Shown piece after piece: positions 35,837 through 44,425 of a stretch of DNA of 52,375 nt. This DNA comes from Bacteroidales bacterium. GTDB lineage: Bacteria > Bacteroidota > Bacteroidia > Bacteroidales > UBA932. The stretch lies in the NCBI GenBank assembly GCA_017501525.1, contig JAFVWT010000009.1:1-52375 (forward strand), in the 5' to 3' direction. Numbering within the stretch: the first letter of the stretch is position 1; every line of letters begins with the position of its first letter. The translations under genes and the position numbers were made by a program. Under the pieces are notes generated by a model. That model did not search any database and was not told where the DNA came from. It saw nothing but the letters and a program-made list of their open reading frames with translations.

Positions 35837-37200
35837 AAATTTCTGATCCTTCTTGAAGATGGCCATAAATTATTGGTACGATTGCCTATATTTTTAACCA
35901 ATCCAAGAGGTATATTCTTGAATGTAAGAAGAATATATCCTTTAGGGGCATCTTTCAAGGAAATCGGAAGTTTCTTTAAGAAATCTATAGCCTCTTGAGG
36001 TGTTATCTCAAATTGTGGGATAGCACCTTTTTTATATGCAATGTTTTGGACAAGGTCGGTGTGAGGGATGATTACAGGTTCCCCTTTTTTACTGTCAATA
36101 ATTTCCCCCGCAGCTACTCCCGATAGAATAACTCTCAATCTTGATTCAATCGCAAACATCTCGTTTTTAAGAGTCTGGGGATATGCTTTGAGAATGTCAT
36201 TTTTTCTGTATAGAGAAAATCCTTCACAGATAAAGTCACAATTGATTTTTACCTTGCTCAGTGATTTTGGGAGGGACTCATTCTTCCCACCGATTCTTTT
36301 TATTTCGTTTGTGAGTTCACCCCGTTTGCGTATAATGGCAAAGAATAGTCCTTCACCAGCATTTTTACCACCCGGATAACCTCTCCATGTAAAAAGTGTT
36401 TCACCTCCCAACTCTGAGCAAATCCACTCTACATTTTCTTCATTCTCAATGCGGTTCAATGTACAGGTGGAGTATGCCATAAGACCTCCGGCTCTCAAAG
36501 AAGGCCATATATCAGCAACAATTCTACGTTGTCTCTGGGCGCAAAGATTTACATTCTCAAGAGACCATTGGGCTATTGCCCCCTCATCTTTTCTGAACAT
36601 TCCTTCACCCGAACATGGGGCATCAACCAATACTACATTGAAATAGTCCTGGATGGTTTTGAAATCGGCAGGGTCGTTATTTGTTATGCAAACATTTGGA
36701 TACCCCCACTTGGAAATGTTTTCAGAGAGGATGGATGCTCTGCTATTGATAACCTCATTGCATATTAATAATGAATTTTCGTATCTATCCAATAACGAAA
36801 GCAGATGGGTACTCTTTCCTCCTGGGGCGGCACACAAATCCAGACATTTCAGATCTTTAGAATCATTTGGAATAAAATCTGAAAGTTTCTCAACAATCAT
36901 TGAGGAGGCATCCTGCACATAATATGCTCCGCAGTGAAATAATGGATCTAAAGTAAATGAGGGACGTTTCGAAAGAAAATATCCGTTAGGACAGTGTCCC
37001 ACCCGATGAGAAATGTTTAAATGTTCGAGTATTGATTCATTTCCTTCGGGGATTTTGAAACGGTTTATTCTGATGGAGATGCTTGGCTCCTGTGACATAT
37101 CTGAAATAACCTCGGAACATTTTATATCTCCGAGGTCATTTTTAAGCATCTTTATAAAATCATCAGGTAGATTTATCGGGGTTTGTTCTGTAAATTCCAT
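35833..37200 (-). CDS. NOL1/NOP2/Sun-family rRNA cytosine-C5-methyltransferase (RsmF-like)
   Basis: A 455-residue RNA m5C methyltransferase. Motif I is CLDLCAAPGGKSTHLLSLL. The motif IV cysteine is in LVDAPCSGEGMFRK and the motif VI catalytic cysteine in MAYSTCTLNRIENEENV; both are needed for the covalent mechanism. The C-terminal 150 residues, including EPVIIPHTDLVQNIAY and PKGYILLTFKNIPLGLVKNIG, resemble the RsmF PUA-like domain, so 16S rRNA is the likely substrate. ATG at 37200 is preferred to TTG at 37218. The stop codon falls inside the dispersed repeat at 35756-35836. It is last in a group with an SRPBCC protein and pyrE. Confidence 0.88.
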   Translation of the reverse strand: MEFTEQTPINLPDDFIKMLKNDLGDIKCSEVISDMSQEPSISIRINRFKIPEGNESILEHLNISHRVGHCPNGYFLSKRPSFTLDPLFHCGAYYVQDASSMIVEKLSDFIPNDSKDLKCLDLCAAPGGKSTHLLSLLDRYENSLLICNEVINSRASILSENISKWGYPNVCITNNDPADFKTIQDYFNVVLVDAPCSGEGMFRKDEGAIAQWSLENVNLCAQRQRRIVADIWPSLRAGGLMAYSTCTLNRIENEENVEWICSELGGETLFTWRGYPGGKNAGEGLFFAIIRKRGELTNEIKRIGGKNESLPKSLSKVKINCDFICEGFSLYRKNDILKAYPQTLKNEMFAIESRLRVILSGVAAGEIIDSKKGEPVIIPHTDLVQNIAYKKGAIPQFEITPQEAIDFLKKLPISLKDAPKGYILLTFKNIPLGLVKNIGNRTNNLWPSSRRIRNF

Positions 37201-37238
37201 GTTGTACCCAATAAGCAAAGCAATTGATGTAACTATCC

Positions 37239-37694
37239 TTAACTGAAATTAGTCATATCGGGCATGTTTGGAATATCTGTCATCTGTCCCGATGCCGCCT
37301 TCTCTATTTGCTCTGTAATCTTATCGACTATTTCCTGCAATTTCCCTCCGATGAACATTTTCATCATCATATTGAGCTGGGCAGTCAATTCAATATGGAA
37401 CAATGTTGAATCTATTCCAACTCCTGTCATATTGAATGAGAAGCTGAATGGAAAAGGGGAGAGACCATTATCCTTAAGGACTATTTTTGAAAAAGGGACT
37501 CTCTGCTCAACAACAAATCCCAATTTCATCCCATTGTAATCGATGTTTATCGAATCTGCATCTGCAGTAACTTTGTCTCTGTATTCTTCAGGTAGGCCCA
37601 ATGTGAATCTGCTCAAATCTGCAAACATTGAGTAAATCATCATTGGGGGACGTTGAATTATAATTTCTTTACCTTTTACAAATGTCTCTGCCAT
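37239..37694 (-). CDS. SRPBCC-fold (START-like) small protein
   Basis: A 151-residue cytosolic protein. The start VKGKEIIIQRPPMMIYSMFADLSRFTLGLPEEYRDK resembles the first strand and helices of the SRPBCC/polyketide-cyclase fold, and the closing helix MMMKMFIGGKLQEIVDKITEQIEKAA is the long C-terminal helix of that fold. Such proteins bind hydrophobic ligands in a cavity. No catalytic residues can be named. It lies 3 bases behind pyrE and 38 before the RsmF-like gene, so it belongs to their operon. The family has no settled role here. Confidence 0.7.
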   Translation of the reverse strand: MAETFVKGKEIIIQRPPMMIYSMFADLSRFTLGLPEEYRDKVTADADSINIDYNGMKLGFVVEQRVPFSKIVLKDNGLSPFPFSFSFNMTGVGIDSTLFHIELTAQLNMMMKMFIGGKLQEIVDKITEQIEKAASGQMTDIPNMPDMTNFS

Positions 37695-37697
37695 ATA

Positions 37698-38330
37698 TTA
37701 TTTTCCCCAAGTCTCAGGTGAATATCTCCATTCACGAAGCATCTCCACATCCTTTTCCTCAATGTATTTTGTCGCAAGAGCCACATCAATAAGTGTATCG
37801 TAATCAGATAAAGTGTGTAGTTCTACATTTGCATATTCAAATGATCTGCGTGACTGAGGGAAGTTATATGAGAATATTGCGACCATACCCAACACATGTG
37901 CCCCTGCTTTTGTTAGTGCATCCACAGCACCGAGGCTGCTCATACCGGTAGAAATAAGGTCTTCGATAACTACAACATTCGCATTGTCAGGAAGATAACC
38001 TTCTATCTGATTTCCCATACCATGATCCTTTGGTTTGGGTCTGACATATACGAATGGCAATCCCAATTTCTCGGCAACCAATACTCCGTATGCAATAGCT
38101 CCTGTAGCAACACCTGCAATCAGGTCCACTTTGTCAAATTTCTCTTTAATTTTAGTAATCATTCCTTCTACTATCTCATTTCTGAGTTGTGGATACGAAA
38201 GACCTTTTCTATTATCACAATATATAGGAGAACGCCATCCTGAAGCCCATGTAAAAGGAGTTTCAGGAGAAAGTTTTACTGCCTTGATATTGAGCAAACC
38301 TGCTGCAATTCTATATTCCAATGTTTCCAT
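37698..38330 (-). CDS. pyrE: orotate phosphoribosyltransferase
   Basis: A 210-residue cytosolic enzyme that joins orotate to PRPP to form orotidine 5'-phosphate in pyrimidine synthesis. The PRPP loop is VVVIEDLISTGMSSLGAV, the family's 13-residue motif; PFTWASGWRSPIYCDNRKGLSYP is the N-terminal substrate hood, and VRPKPKDHGMGNQIEG is the flexible catalytic loop with its lysines. Length is typical. It is first in a leftward group with the SRPBCC and RsmF-like genes. Its promoter was not seen clearly in the 62 bases before the nqr terminator. Confidence 0.95.
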   Translation of the reverse strand: METLEYRIAAGLLNIKAVKLSPETPFTWASGWRSPIYCDNRKGLSYPQLRNEIVEGMITKIKEKFDKVDLIAGVATGAIAYGVLVAEKLGLPFVYVRPKPKDHGMGNQIEGYLPDNANVVVIEDLISTGMSSLGAVDALTKAGAHVLGMVAIFSYNFPQSRRSFEYANVELHTLSDYDTLIDVALATKYIEEKDVEMLREWRYSPETWGK

Positions 38331-38384
38331 AATGAAAATTATATTAATAAGTCTGATAAATCAATAAATATCCCCAAATTTAGG

Positions 38385-38428
38385 AAAAAAAAATAGGGTA
38401 ACCAAATAGTATCAAGTGGTTACCCTAT
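38385..38428 (-). terminator. rho-independent terminator of the nqr operon
   Basis: A perfect 12-base-pair stem, ATAGGGTAACCA with TGGTTACCCTAT, closes a 12-base loop. Read on the minus strand it is followed by nine T residues (the A-run at 38385-38393). It stands 24 bases after the nqrF stop. Confidence 0.93.
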
Positions 38429-38451
38429 AATCTTTACATTATGTTACTGTT

Positions 38452-39714
38452 TTATGCTCCGAAATTATCGTAAAGGATATTTTCAGGAGGTACTCCAAGA
38501 GAGTCGAGGAGTTTGACAACAGAATCAACCATCATTGGAGGTCCGCACATCAGATACAATGCATCTTCGGGTGCCTCGTGATTCTTAAGGTATGTCTCAA
38601 ACATAACATTATGAACAAATCCGGGGATGTAGCTTACGCCGGCCTTATCTGCCTCAGGGTCAGGTCTGTCAAGTGCCAAATGGAACTTGAAGTTAGGGAA
38701 TTCAGACTCAATCTGATGATAATCGTCAAGATAGAACGCCTCTTTAAGGGCACGTGCTCCATAGAAGAAATTAACCTTTCTATTGGTCTTTTCAGTCTTG
38801 AACAAATGCATGATATGGCTTCTCATAGGAGCCATTCCGGCACCTCCGCCGACAAATATCAATTCCTGATCTGCAGGTAGATTGTCAGGTAGGAAGAACT
38901 CTCCGTAAGGGCCTGAGATAGTTACCTTATCACCGGGTTTTAGAGAGTAGATATAAGATGAACAGATACCAGGATTGATGTCCATAAATTTACATGCAGC
39001 TCTGTCAAATGGAGGAGTGGCAATACGAACATTCAATTTGATAATATCCCCTTCTGCAGGGTAGCAAGCCATAGAATATGCTCTTAGAGTAGGAGTGGGG
39101 TTAACCATTTTCAGATTATAAACACCCATCTTTTCCCAATCTTCACGATATTGTTCATCTACATCAATATCTTTTCTGTAGTCTACCGTAATGGCAGGTA
39201 CATCTACTTGGATATAGCCCCCTGAACGGAAATTGAGGTGCTCACCTTCAGGTAGTTTTACTACAAATTCTTTAATGAAGGTAGCGACATTGTGATTGGA
39301 AATGACTTCACATTCCCATTTCTTTACACTTAGAGCAGATTCGGGTACGACGATACTCATATCCTCTTTAATCTTGACCTGACATCCAAGTCTCCAGTTG
39401 TCAGCAATCTGTTTACGGGTAAAGAAACCCACCTCAGTAGGGAGGATAGTACCACCGCCCTCAGTTACGCGGCATTTGCATTGTCCGCAGTTTCCTTTAC
39501 CACCACAGGCAGAAGGAAGGAAAATCTTCTGTTCGGCAAGAGTGGTAAGCAAGTTGCCACCGGGGGAAACTTCCAACTCTTTGGAACCATTGTTAATATT
39601 GATTTTAACTGAGCCTGATGGAGTGATCTTCGCCTTTATGAAAAGGAGAAGTGCAACCAACAAAAGTGTCAGTGTTACAAAAGCGATGATAGCCGCAATT
39701 ATTGTCATTATCAT
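38452..39714 (-). CDS. nqrF: Na+-translocating NADH:quinone reductase subunit F
   Basis: The 420-residue electron-input subunit. One N-terminal transmembrane helix (about 3-26) anchors a 2Fe-2S ferredoxin domain, with cysteines in SACGGKGNCGQCKC and a fourth in WRLGCQVKI. The FAD site is RAYSMACYP, and the NADH-binding domain has GGGAGMAPMRSH. The end DNFGA is the usual C-terminus. It takes hydride from NADH and passes electrons by FAD and the iron-sulfur centre to the other subunits, with sodium pumped outward. It is the last of six genes in the order A-B-C-D-E-F. Confidence 0.97.
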   Translation of the reverse strand: MIMTIIAAIIAFVTLTLLLVALLLFIKAKITPSGSVKININNGSKELEVSPGGNLLTTLAEQKIFLPSACGGKGNCGQCKCRVTEGGGTILPTEVGFFTRKQIADNWRLGCQVKIKEDMSIVVPESALSVKKWECEVISNHNVATFIKEFVVKLPEGEHLNFRSGGYIQVDVPAITVDYRKDIDVDEQYREDWEKMGVYNLKMVNPTPTLRAYSMACYPAEGDIIKLNVRIATPPFDRAACKFMDINPGICSSYIYSLKPGDKVTISGPYGEFFLPDNLPADQELIFVGGGAGMAPMRSHIMHLFKTEKTNRKVNFFYGARALKEAFYLDDYHQIESEFPNFKFHLALDRPDPEADKAGVSYIPGFVHNVMFETYLKNHEAPEDALYLMCGPPMMVDSVVKLLDSLGVPPENILYDNFGA

Positions 39715-39729
39715 ATCTAAATCTCCTTT

Positions 39730-40338
39730 TTAAAGTTGAATACCCATAAAAGTCATAAATGCTATACCCATAAGACCTACTGTAATAAAGGTGATGCCGA
39801 GTCCGCGAAGTGGTGCAGGTACATGAGAATAAGTAAGTTTCTCTCTGATTGCTGCAAGTGCAACAATTGCAAGGAACCAACCGATACCTGAACCTAAAGC
39901 ATAGACAGTAGCTTCACCTATGTTCACAAAGTCTTTCTCCTGCATAAACAATGATGCGCCAAGAATTGCGCAGTTCACTGCGATAAGAGGAAGGAAAATA
40001 CCAAGTTGTGAGTATAGAGCAGGTGCAAATTTTTCTACCACCATTTCTACAATCTGAACTATTGCCGCAATAACAGCAATGAAGATTATGAAACTCAAGA
40101 AACTCAAGTCCACCTCAGGCATTCCGGCCCATGAAAGTGCACCCGGTTTGAGTATATATTCGTTCAAAAGGTAGTTGATAGGGAGTGTAACGAGAAGTAC
40201 GAAGATAACAGCTAAGCCCAAACCGCTGGCTGTCTTCACATTCTTTGATACTGCCAAATATGAGCACATACCCAAGAAATAGGCAAATATCATATTGTCA
40301 ACAAATATTGACTTGACAAATAAACTGATGTATTCCAT
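39730..40338 (-). CDS. nqrE: Na+-translocating NADH:quinone reductase subunit E
   Basis: A 202-residue membrane subunit with six hydrophobic helices, related to NqrD and to RnfA. The pair NqrD/NqrE binds an iron centre between the half-helices that have conserved cysteines; here one is in [14 protein letters not shown] and another in [11 protein letters not shown]. It carries electrons across the membrane from NqrF to NqrC. Length is typical. It lies 15 bases before nqrF and 19 after nqrD on the same strand. Confidence 0.96.
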   Translation of the reverse strand: MEYISLFVKSIFVDNMIFAYFLGMCSYLAVSKNVKTASGLGLAVIFVLLVTLPINYLLNEYILKPGALSWAGMPEVDLSFLSFIIFIAVIAAIVQIVEMVVEKFAPALYSQLGIFLPLIAVNCAILGASLFMQEKDFVNIGEATVYALGSGIGWFLAIVALAAIREKLTYSHVPAPLRGLGITFITVGLMGIAFMTFMGIQL

Positions 40339-40357
40339 TTTTGATTTGAGTTAGTTG

Positions 40358-40981
40358 TTATTTTTCTTGTAAATCTTTTTGAATGCTTCTTTGTACCCAG
40401 ATGATACATCCTAAAAGGATAAGTGCCATAGGGGGAAGAATCATCAAACCATTGTTCATATAACCGAGTTCATAGAGTTTCTCAGGAATTATTTGGAATC
40501 CGAAAAGTGTTCCGGAACCGAGCAATTCGCGGAAGAACGCTACAATGACAAGGATCAGACCATATCCGGCACCATTTCCGAGTCCGTCAACAAATGATGC
40601 AAATGGTTTGTTACCAAGTGCAAATGCCTCAATACGACCCATTACGATACAGTTGGTGATGATAAGACCGATATATACAGACAAAGTCTTACTAATGCTG
40701 TATGCAAATGCTTTGAGAAGCTGGTCAACGAGGATAACCATCAGAGCTACAACTACAAGTTGGACGATGATACGGATACGGTTGGGAATTGTATTCCTCA
40801 AAAGTGAAACCACCAGACTGGAAAGTCCTGTAACTGCGATTACAGATAAAGCCATAACAAATGCACCTTTGAGCTGGACTGTAACTGCCAATGCAGAGCA
40901 AATACCAAGAACAAGGACCGAAATGGGGTTACCCTTGAAAATGGGGTTGAGCAATGTCTCTTTCAAATTAACGTCATTCAT
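40358..40981 (-). CDS. nqrD: Na+-translocating NADH:quinone reductase subunit D
   Basis: A 207-residue membrane subunit, paralogue of NqrE, with six hydrophobic helices. The conserved cysteines of the shared iron site are in [16 protein letters not shown] and [15 protein letters not shown]. It starts with [17 protein letters not shown], as in most NqrD proteins. Length is normal. nqrC ends 3 bases upstream, so the genes are tightly packed. Confidence 0.96.
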   Translation of the reverse strand: MNDVNLKETLLNPIFKGNPISVLVLGICSALAVTVQLKGAFVMALSVIAVTGLSSLVVSLLRNTIPNRIRIIVQLVVVALMVILVDQLLKAFAYSISKTLSVYIGLIITNCIVMGRIEAFALGNKPFASFVDGLGNGAGYGLILVIVAFFRELLGSGTLFGFQIIPEKLYELGYMNNGLMILPPMALILLGCIIWVQRSIQKDLQEK

Positions 40982-40984
40982 ATA

Positions 40985-41821
40985 CTATTCCTCCACATTA
41001 TTAACTGTTTCTACATTCTCTGCAGCTGCCTGTGTACAAGTACATTCTGCCTGAGATAACTGGGTGTTGAAATAAGGAACATAGAATCGTAGCCACATAT
41101 CGATTGCTTTTTCCAATGCGGCAGATGTGATTGTTCCACCTGAGATAGCATCTACTCCATTGATGTCCTCTTCCGAAGCTCCACCTTTTACTACTTTTAT
41201 AGATACAAACTCATTTTGTGCATTATGGATCTTCTTGCCTTTGAAATTGTTGCAGAACCAGTCTGTAGCAATTTCTGCACCCAAACCGGGTGTCTCACCT
41301 TTGTGGTCAAAAACAGCTCCGTTGATGGTGTTCATATCTTTGTCAAAAGCAAGGTAACCCCAGATAGGACCCCAAAGACCTGCACCATAACATGGTACAA
41401 CAGTGATTTTCTCTCCGTTGAGATTGAAAATATAAACAGGAAGTTCCAATTTGGATTTTGCAGAAGCATCACCTGCATTAATTTTCTTCATAAGGTCATT
41501 TTGAGCTTTCAAATCGCTTTGTCCCTTGATTTCAATTTTGCCTTCGTCGGTATTCATTTTGCTGATTACCTCTCCTTCAAAATTGACAACAACAGCTTCT
41601 TCAATATTTTCGCTGTAGGTTCTCAAAATGTCATCATTGGACATTTCCATTTCGGTATTGTAAAGACCTGCTGTAGTAAGAATCTTACTGATTGTCTCTA
41701 CTTTAACATTTGTCTCCTGTTTGGGTTGGAGTGTCATTGCAGTGAATGCAAGAACAGCAGCAACAACCACTACGAGGATTATCGAGTAGATGACAGTGTA
41801 TGTATTACTATTAGTGTTCAT
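40985..41821 (-). CDS. nqrC: Na+-translocating NADH:quinone reductase subunit C
   Basis: A 278-residue subunit with one N-terminal transmembrane helix (about residues 9-28) and a periplasmic FMN domain. FMN is attached to a threonine in the S(G/T)xT motif by the flavin transferase ApbE; here the motif is ISGGTITSAALEKAI. Its length is slightly above the family average because of a C-terminal tail (QAECTCTQAAAENVETVNNVEE) with two extra cysteines not seen in the catalytic core. apbE is not in this window. Confidence 0.95.
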   Translation of the reverse strand: MNTNSNTYTVIYSIILVVVVAAVLAFTAMTLQPKQETNVKVETISKILTTAGLYNTEMEMSNDDILRTYSENIEEAVVVNFEGEVISKMNTDEGKIEIKGQSDLKAQNDLMKKINAGDASAKSKLELPVYIFNLNGEKITVVPCYGAGLWGPIWGYLAFDKDMNTINGAVFDHKGETPGLGAEIATDWFCNNFKGKKIHNAQNEFVSIKVVKGGASEEDINGVDAISGGTITSAALEKAIDMWLRFYVPYFNTQLSQAECTCTQAAAENVETVNNVEE

Positions 41822-41829
41822 ATTGGTTA

Positions 41830-42960
41830 TTATTTGCTGTTTACTCTTTTTAATCTTCTCTTGATGTTGGCGTTGACTACATAGTAATCAATCAGAGGTG
41901 CAAATGTATTCATAAGCAGAATAGCCAACATCATTCCTTCAGGATATCCCGGATTGAACAGGCGTACAATAATTGCAATCGCACCTACAAGGAATCCATA
42001 GATCCATTTACCTGTCTCAGTCTGTGATGAAGTAACGGGGTCGGTAGCCATAAATACAATACCGAATGCAAAACCACCCATCACAAGGTGATAATATGCA
42101 GGCATGGCAAGGTATGAACCTTCAGGAGCAAAAGCATTTGCCAAAAGACCGATTGCAAGGGCGCCTGCAACACCTGAAACCATAATCTTCCAACTTGCAA
42201 CACCTGTCCATATTAAGATTATGGCACCAATAAGTATTGCGATTACAGAAGTTTCACCAACAGAGCCGGGGATAAGTCCGACAAACATATCCATAAATGA
42301 ATATTGAAGTTCACCGGTACTTGCCTGAGCTAATGGAGTCGCGCCTGAGAAACCATCTACACCACTAACCCAAACCTGATCACCAGACATTTTGCTCGGA
42401 TATGCGAAAAACAAAAATGCGCGGGCCAATAGGGCAGGGTTCCAGATGTTCATACCAGTACCGCCAAATACCTCTTTACCGATAATCACTGCAAATGCAA
42501 CAGCTATGGCAAGCATCCATAGAGGAACATCTACAGGAACAATAAGGGGTATCAACATACCTGATACAAGATAACCTTCATTCACTTCGTGGCCTCTGAT
42601 TTGAGCAGAAACGAATTCGATACCAAGTCCCACTATATATGATACAAGGTATAAAGGTATAACTTTAAGGATACCATACCAGAACATTTGCATGAAGGAC
42701 ATTTCTGTACCTGCAGCAAGAGCGTGTTGGTAACCGACATTATATGCACCGAAAAGAAGAGCCGGAAGCAGAGCAACCACCACGACAATCATCACTCTTT
42801 TCAAGTCGACGCAGTCTCTGACGTGGCTTCCTTTCTTAGTAGTCGTATTGGGAACGAATGCAAATGATTCGAAAGCATCAAATGTCGAATGCAAAAATCC
42901 CAATTTACCACCTTTCTCAAAGGTGGGTTTAATATTGTCTATAAATTTTCTTATTCCCAT
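41830..42960 (-). CDS. nqrB: Na+-translocating NADH:quinone reductase subunit B
   Basis: The 376-residue main membrane subunit, with about ten helices, covalent FMN and riboflavin. The FMN threonine is in DGFSGATPLAQAS, the conserved SGAT motif. The N-terminus RKFIDNIKPTFEKGGKLG and the segment NPALLARAFLFFAYP are typical. It contributes the ubiquinone- or menaquinone-side path and the sodium channel. It lies 15 bases behind nqrA and 8 before nqrC. Confidence 0.96.
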   Translation of the reverse strand: MGIRKFIDNIKPTFEKGGKLGFLHSTFDAFESFAFVPNTTTKKGSHVRDCVDLKRVMIVVVVALLPALLFGAYNVGYQHALAAGTEMSFMQMFWYGILKVIPLYLVSYIVGLGIEFVSAQIRGHEVNEGYLVSGMLIPLIVPVDVPLWMLAIAVAFAVIIGKEVFGGTGMNIWNPALLARAFLFFAYPSKMSGDQVWVSGVDGFSGATPLAQASTGELQYSFMDMFVGLIPGSVGETSVIAILIGAIILIWTGVASWKIMVSGVAGALAIGLLANAFAPEGSYLAMPAYYHLVMGGFAFGIVFMATDPVTSSQTETGKWIYGFLVGAIAIIVRLFNPGYPEGMMLAILLMNTFAPLIDYYVVNANIKRRLKRVNSK

Positions 42961-42975
42961 ATTAATTCCTCCAGA

Positions 42976-44355
42976 TTAAGCCATTTCTTTAAGCATCAAG
43001 TCGATACCGTCAGAGATAATCGATTGAATTTCAATTTTTGAAGGACAAATGTATTCGCAGAGGGCAAAGTCTTCTTCGATGACCTCGTAAATACCCAATT
43101 GTTCCATTTTATCAATATCCCCTGCAAGGATGGCCTTCAGCAGATATACAGGATAAATGTCCATAGGAAGTACTTTTTCATAATTGCCATTTACAACGAA
43201 AGCACGCTCGCCGCCATTGAAGTTGGTATCCATATTGTACTGTTTCTTAGGACATAACCACGAAAAATAGGTCTTTGAGAAACTAAATTTCTTAGGTCTT
43301 ATTATTTTTGCCCATCCGAGACCTTCATAATAATCACCCTCAGAAAGTATTGTTATCTGTGAATCAAAATATCCTAGGAATCCCTCTTCTCCGACGTTTT
43401 TGCCGGTAAGTACATCTCCGCTGACATATCTGACAGCGCAATCCTTAAGATATTTGGGTTCAGCCTCTTTGGATGCAAATTCTGCAATATGTTTCATGGA
43501 CATACCCACAATGCCTTTTACATAGCATGGAGATGCTGCACGGGGACCCGATACTGCGATAGTCTTCGAGTAGTCGCAAATGCCCTTATTGAACAATCTG
43601 CCTATAACTGCCAAATGGTTCAAATCAATAGTCCAAACCACTTCACCTTTATTAATAGGAGAAATATGGTGAATTTGAACACCGACATTACCTGCCGGAT
43701 GGGGACCGACAAATTTGTGGAATATTACTCCTTGCAATTTATGGAAAGGGGTACTTGCATAGGTCTGTGCATTAAGACTGAAATGAATCTTGCCGGGTAC
43801 AATTTTGGCAAAAGCATTGACTGCAGTCTGAATGTTGGTTAATTCGTCCCTAAGAGTGTAGTCGAAATCTGCACCAAGAGGAGCCGTATTGAAGCCGGAA
43901 ATGAAAATAGCCTTAGGCATAACTTCAGGTGAAGGGATGATTCCGTAAGGACGTTGTTTGATTCCGGCCCAAAGACCACTCTCAAGAAGTGCATTGATGA
44001 CCTCTTCTTTGGAGATAGTTTCCACTTTGGGTAAATCGAATTTTTGATACTTGGTTTCAGGGTCGGCTTTGACTCTTACTTCTAGGAGTTTTCTCTTTTC
44101 TCCCCGTACAATTTCAGATACGACGCCACTAACCGGAGATGTAAATCTGATTTCGGGCCTTTTCTTGTCTACAAAGAGAGTGTCACCAGCAAGAACAGTG
44201 TCTCCCTCCTTGACAACAAGTTTCGGAATCAAGCCCTTGAAATCGGTTGGTTTCAAAGCGACTGTATCAGAAACTATACTTTTAGCGATTTTGGCATTGG
44301 ATGTACCGGCGATGGGAATGTCCAATCCTTTTCTTAATTTTATATAGTCAACCAT
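42976..44355 (-). CDS. nqrA: Na+-translocating NADH:quinone reductase subunit A
   Basis: A 459-residue cytosolic subunit thought to help bind quinone on the complex. ATG at 44355, MVDYIKLRKGLDIPIAG, is preferred over a longer frame from 44388 because the start matches the family and lies 21 bases from a promoter. FKGLIPKLVVKEGDTVLAGDTLF is the biotinyl-like barrel and HPAGNVGVQIHHISPI is a conserved middle segment. It is the first gene of the operon; NQR replaces or supplements proton-pumping Complex I in many Bacteroidales and feeds menaquinone-dependent fumarate respiration. Confidence 0.96.
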   Translation of the reverse strand: MVDYIKLRKGLDIPIAGTSNAKIAKSIVSDTVALKPTDFKGLIPKLVVKEGDTVLAGDTLFVDKKRPEIRFTSPVSGVVSEIVRGEKRKLLEVRVKADPETKYQKFDLPKVETISKEEVINALLESGLWAGIKQRPYGIIPSPEVMPKAIFISGFNTAPLGADFDYTLRDELTNIQTAVNAFAKIVPGKIHFSLNAQTYASTPFHKLQGVIFHKFVGPHPAGNVGVQIHHISPINKGEVVWTIDLNHLAVIGRLFNKGICDYSKTIAVSGPRAASPCYVKGIVGMSMKHIAEFASKEAEPKYLKDCAVRYVSGDVLTGKNVGEEGFLGYFDSQITILSEGDYYEGLGWAKIIRPKKFSFSKTYFSWLCPKKQYNMDTNFNGGERAFVVNGNYEKVLPMDIYPVYLLKAILAGDIDKMEQLGIYEVIEEDFALCEYICPSKIEIQSIISDGIDLMLKEMA

Positions 44356-44375
44356 AAGCTTTATGAATTTGGGTG

Positions 44376-44383
44376 CAAATATA
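44376..44383 (-). promoter_or_regulatory. putative -7 promoter element of the nqr operon
   Basis: On the minus strand this reads TATATTTG, an exact TAnnTTTG match, ending 20 bases before the nqrA ATG. Confidence 0.65.
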
Positions 44384-44396
44384 GTCAAAACTTTTG

Positions 44397-44404
44397 TAGA
44401 TTTG
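44397..44404 (+). promoter_or_regulatory. putative -7 promoter element of the UvrD-like helicase gene
   Basis: TAGATTTG matches TAnnTTTG, with a leader of about 15 bases before the ATG at 44426. It is back-to-back with the nqr promoter, 13 bases away. Confidence 0.6.
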
Positions 44405-44425
44405 TGGAATTAAATAAAAGAAATT

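Noticed and set aside
44356-44388. Upstream extension of NqrA by 11 residues
   Set aside because: It would begin upstream of the promoter element at 44376-44383, and the sequence from MVDYIKLRKG matches the normal start.
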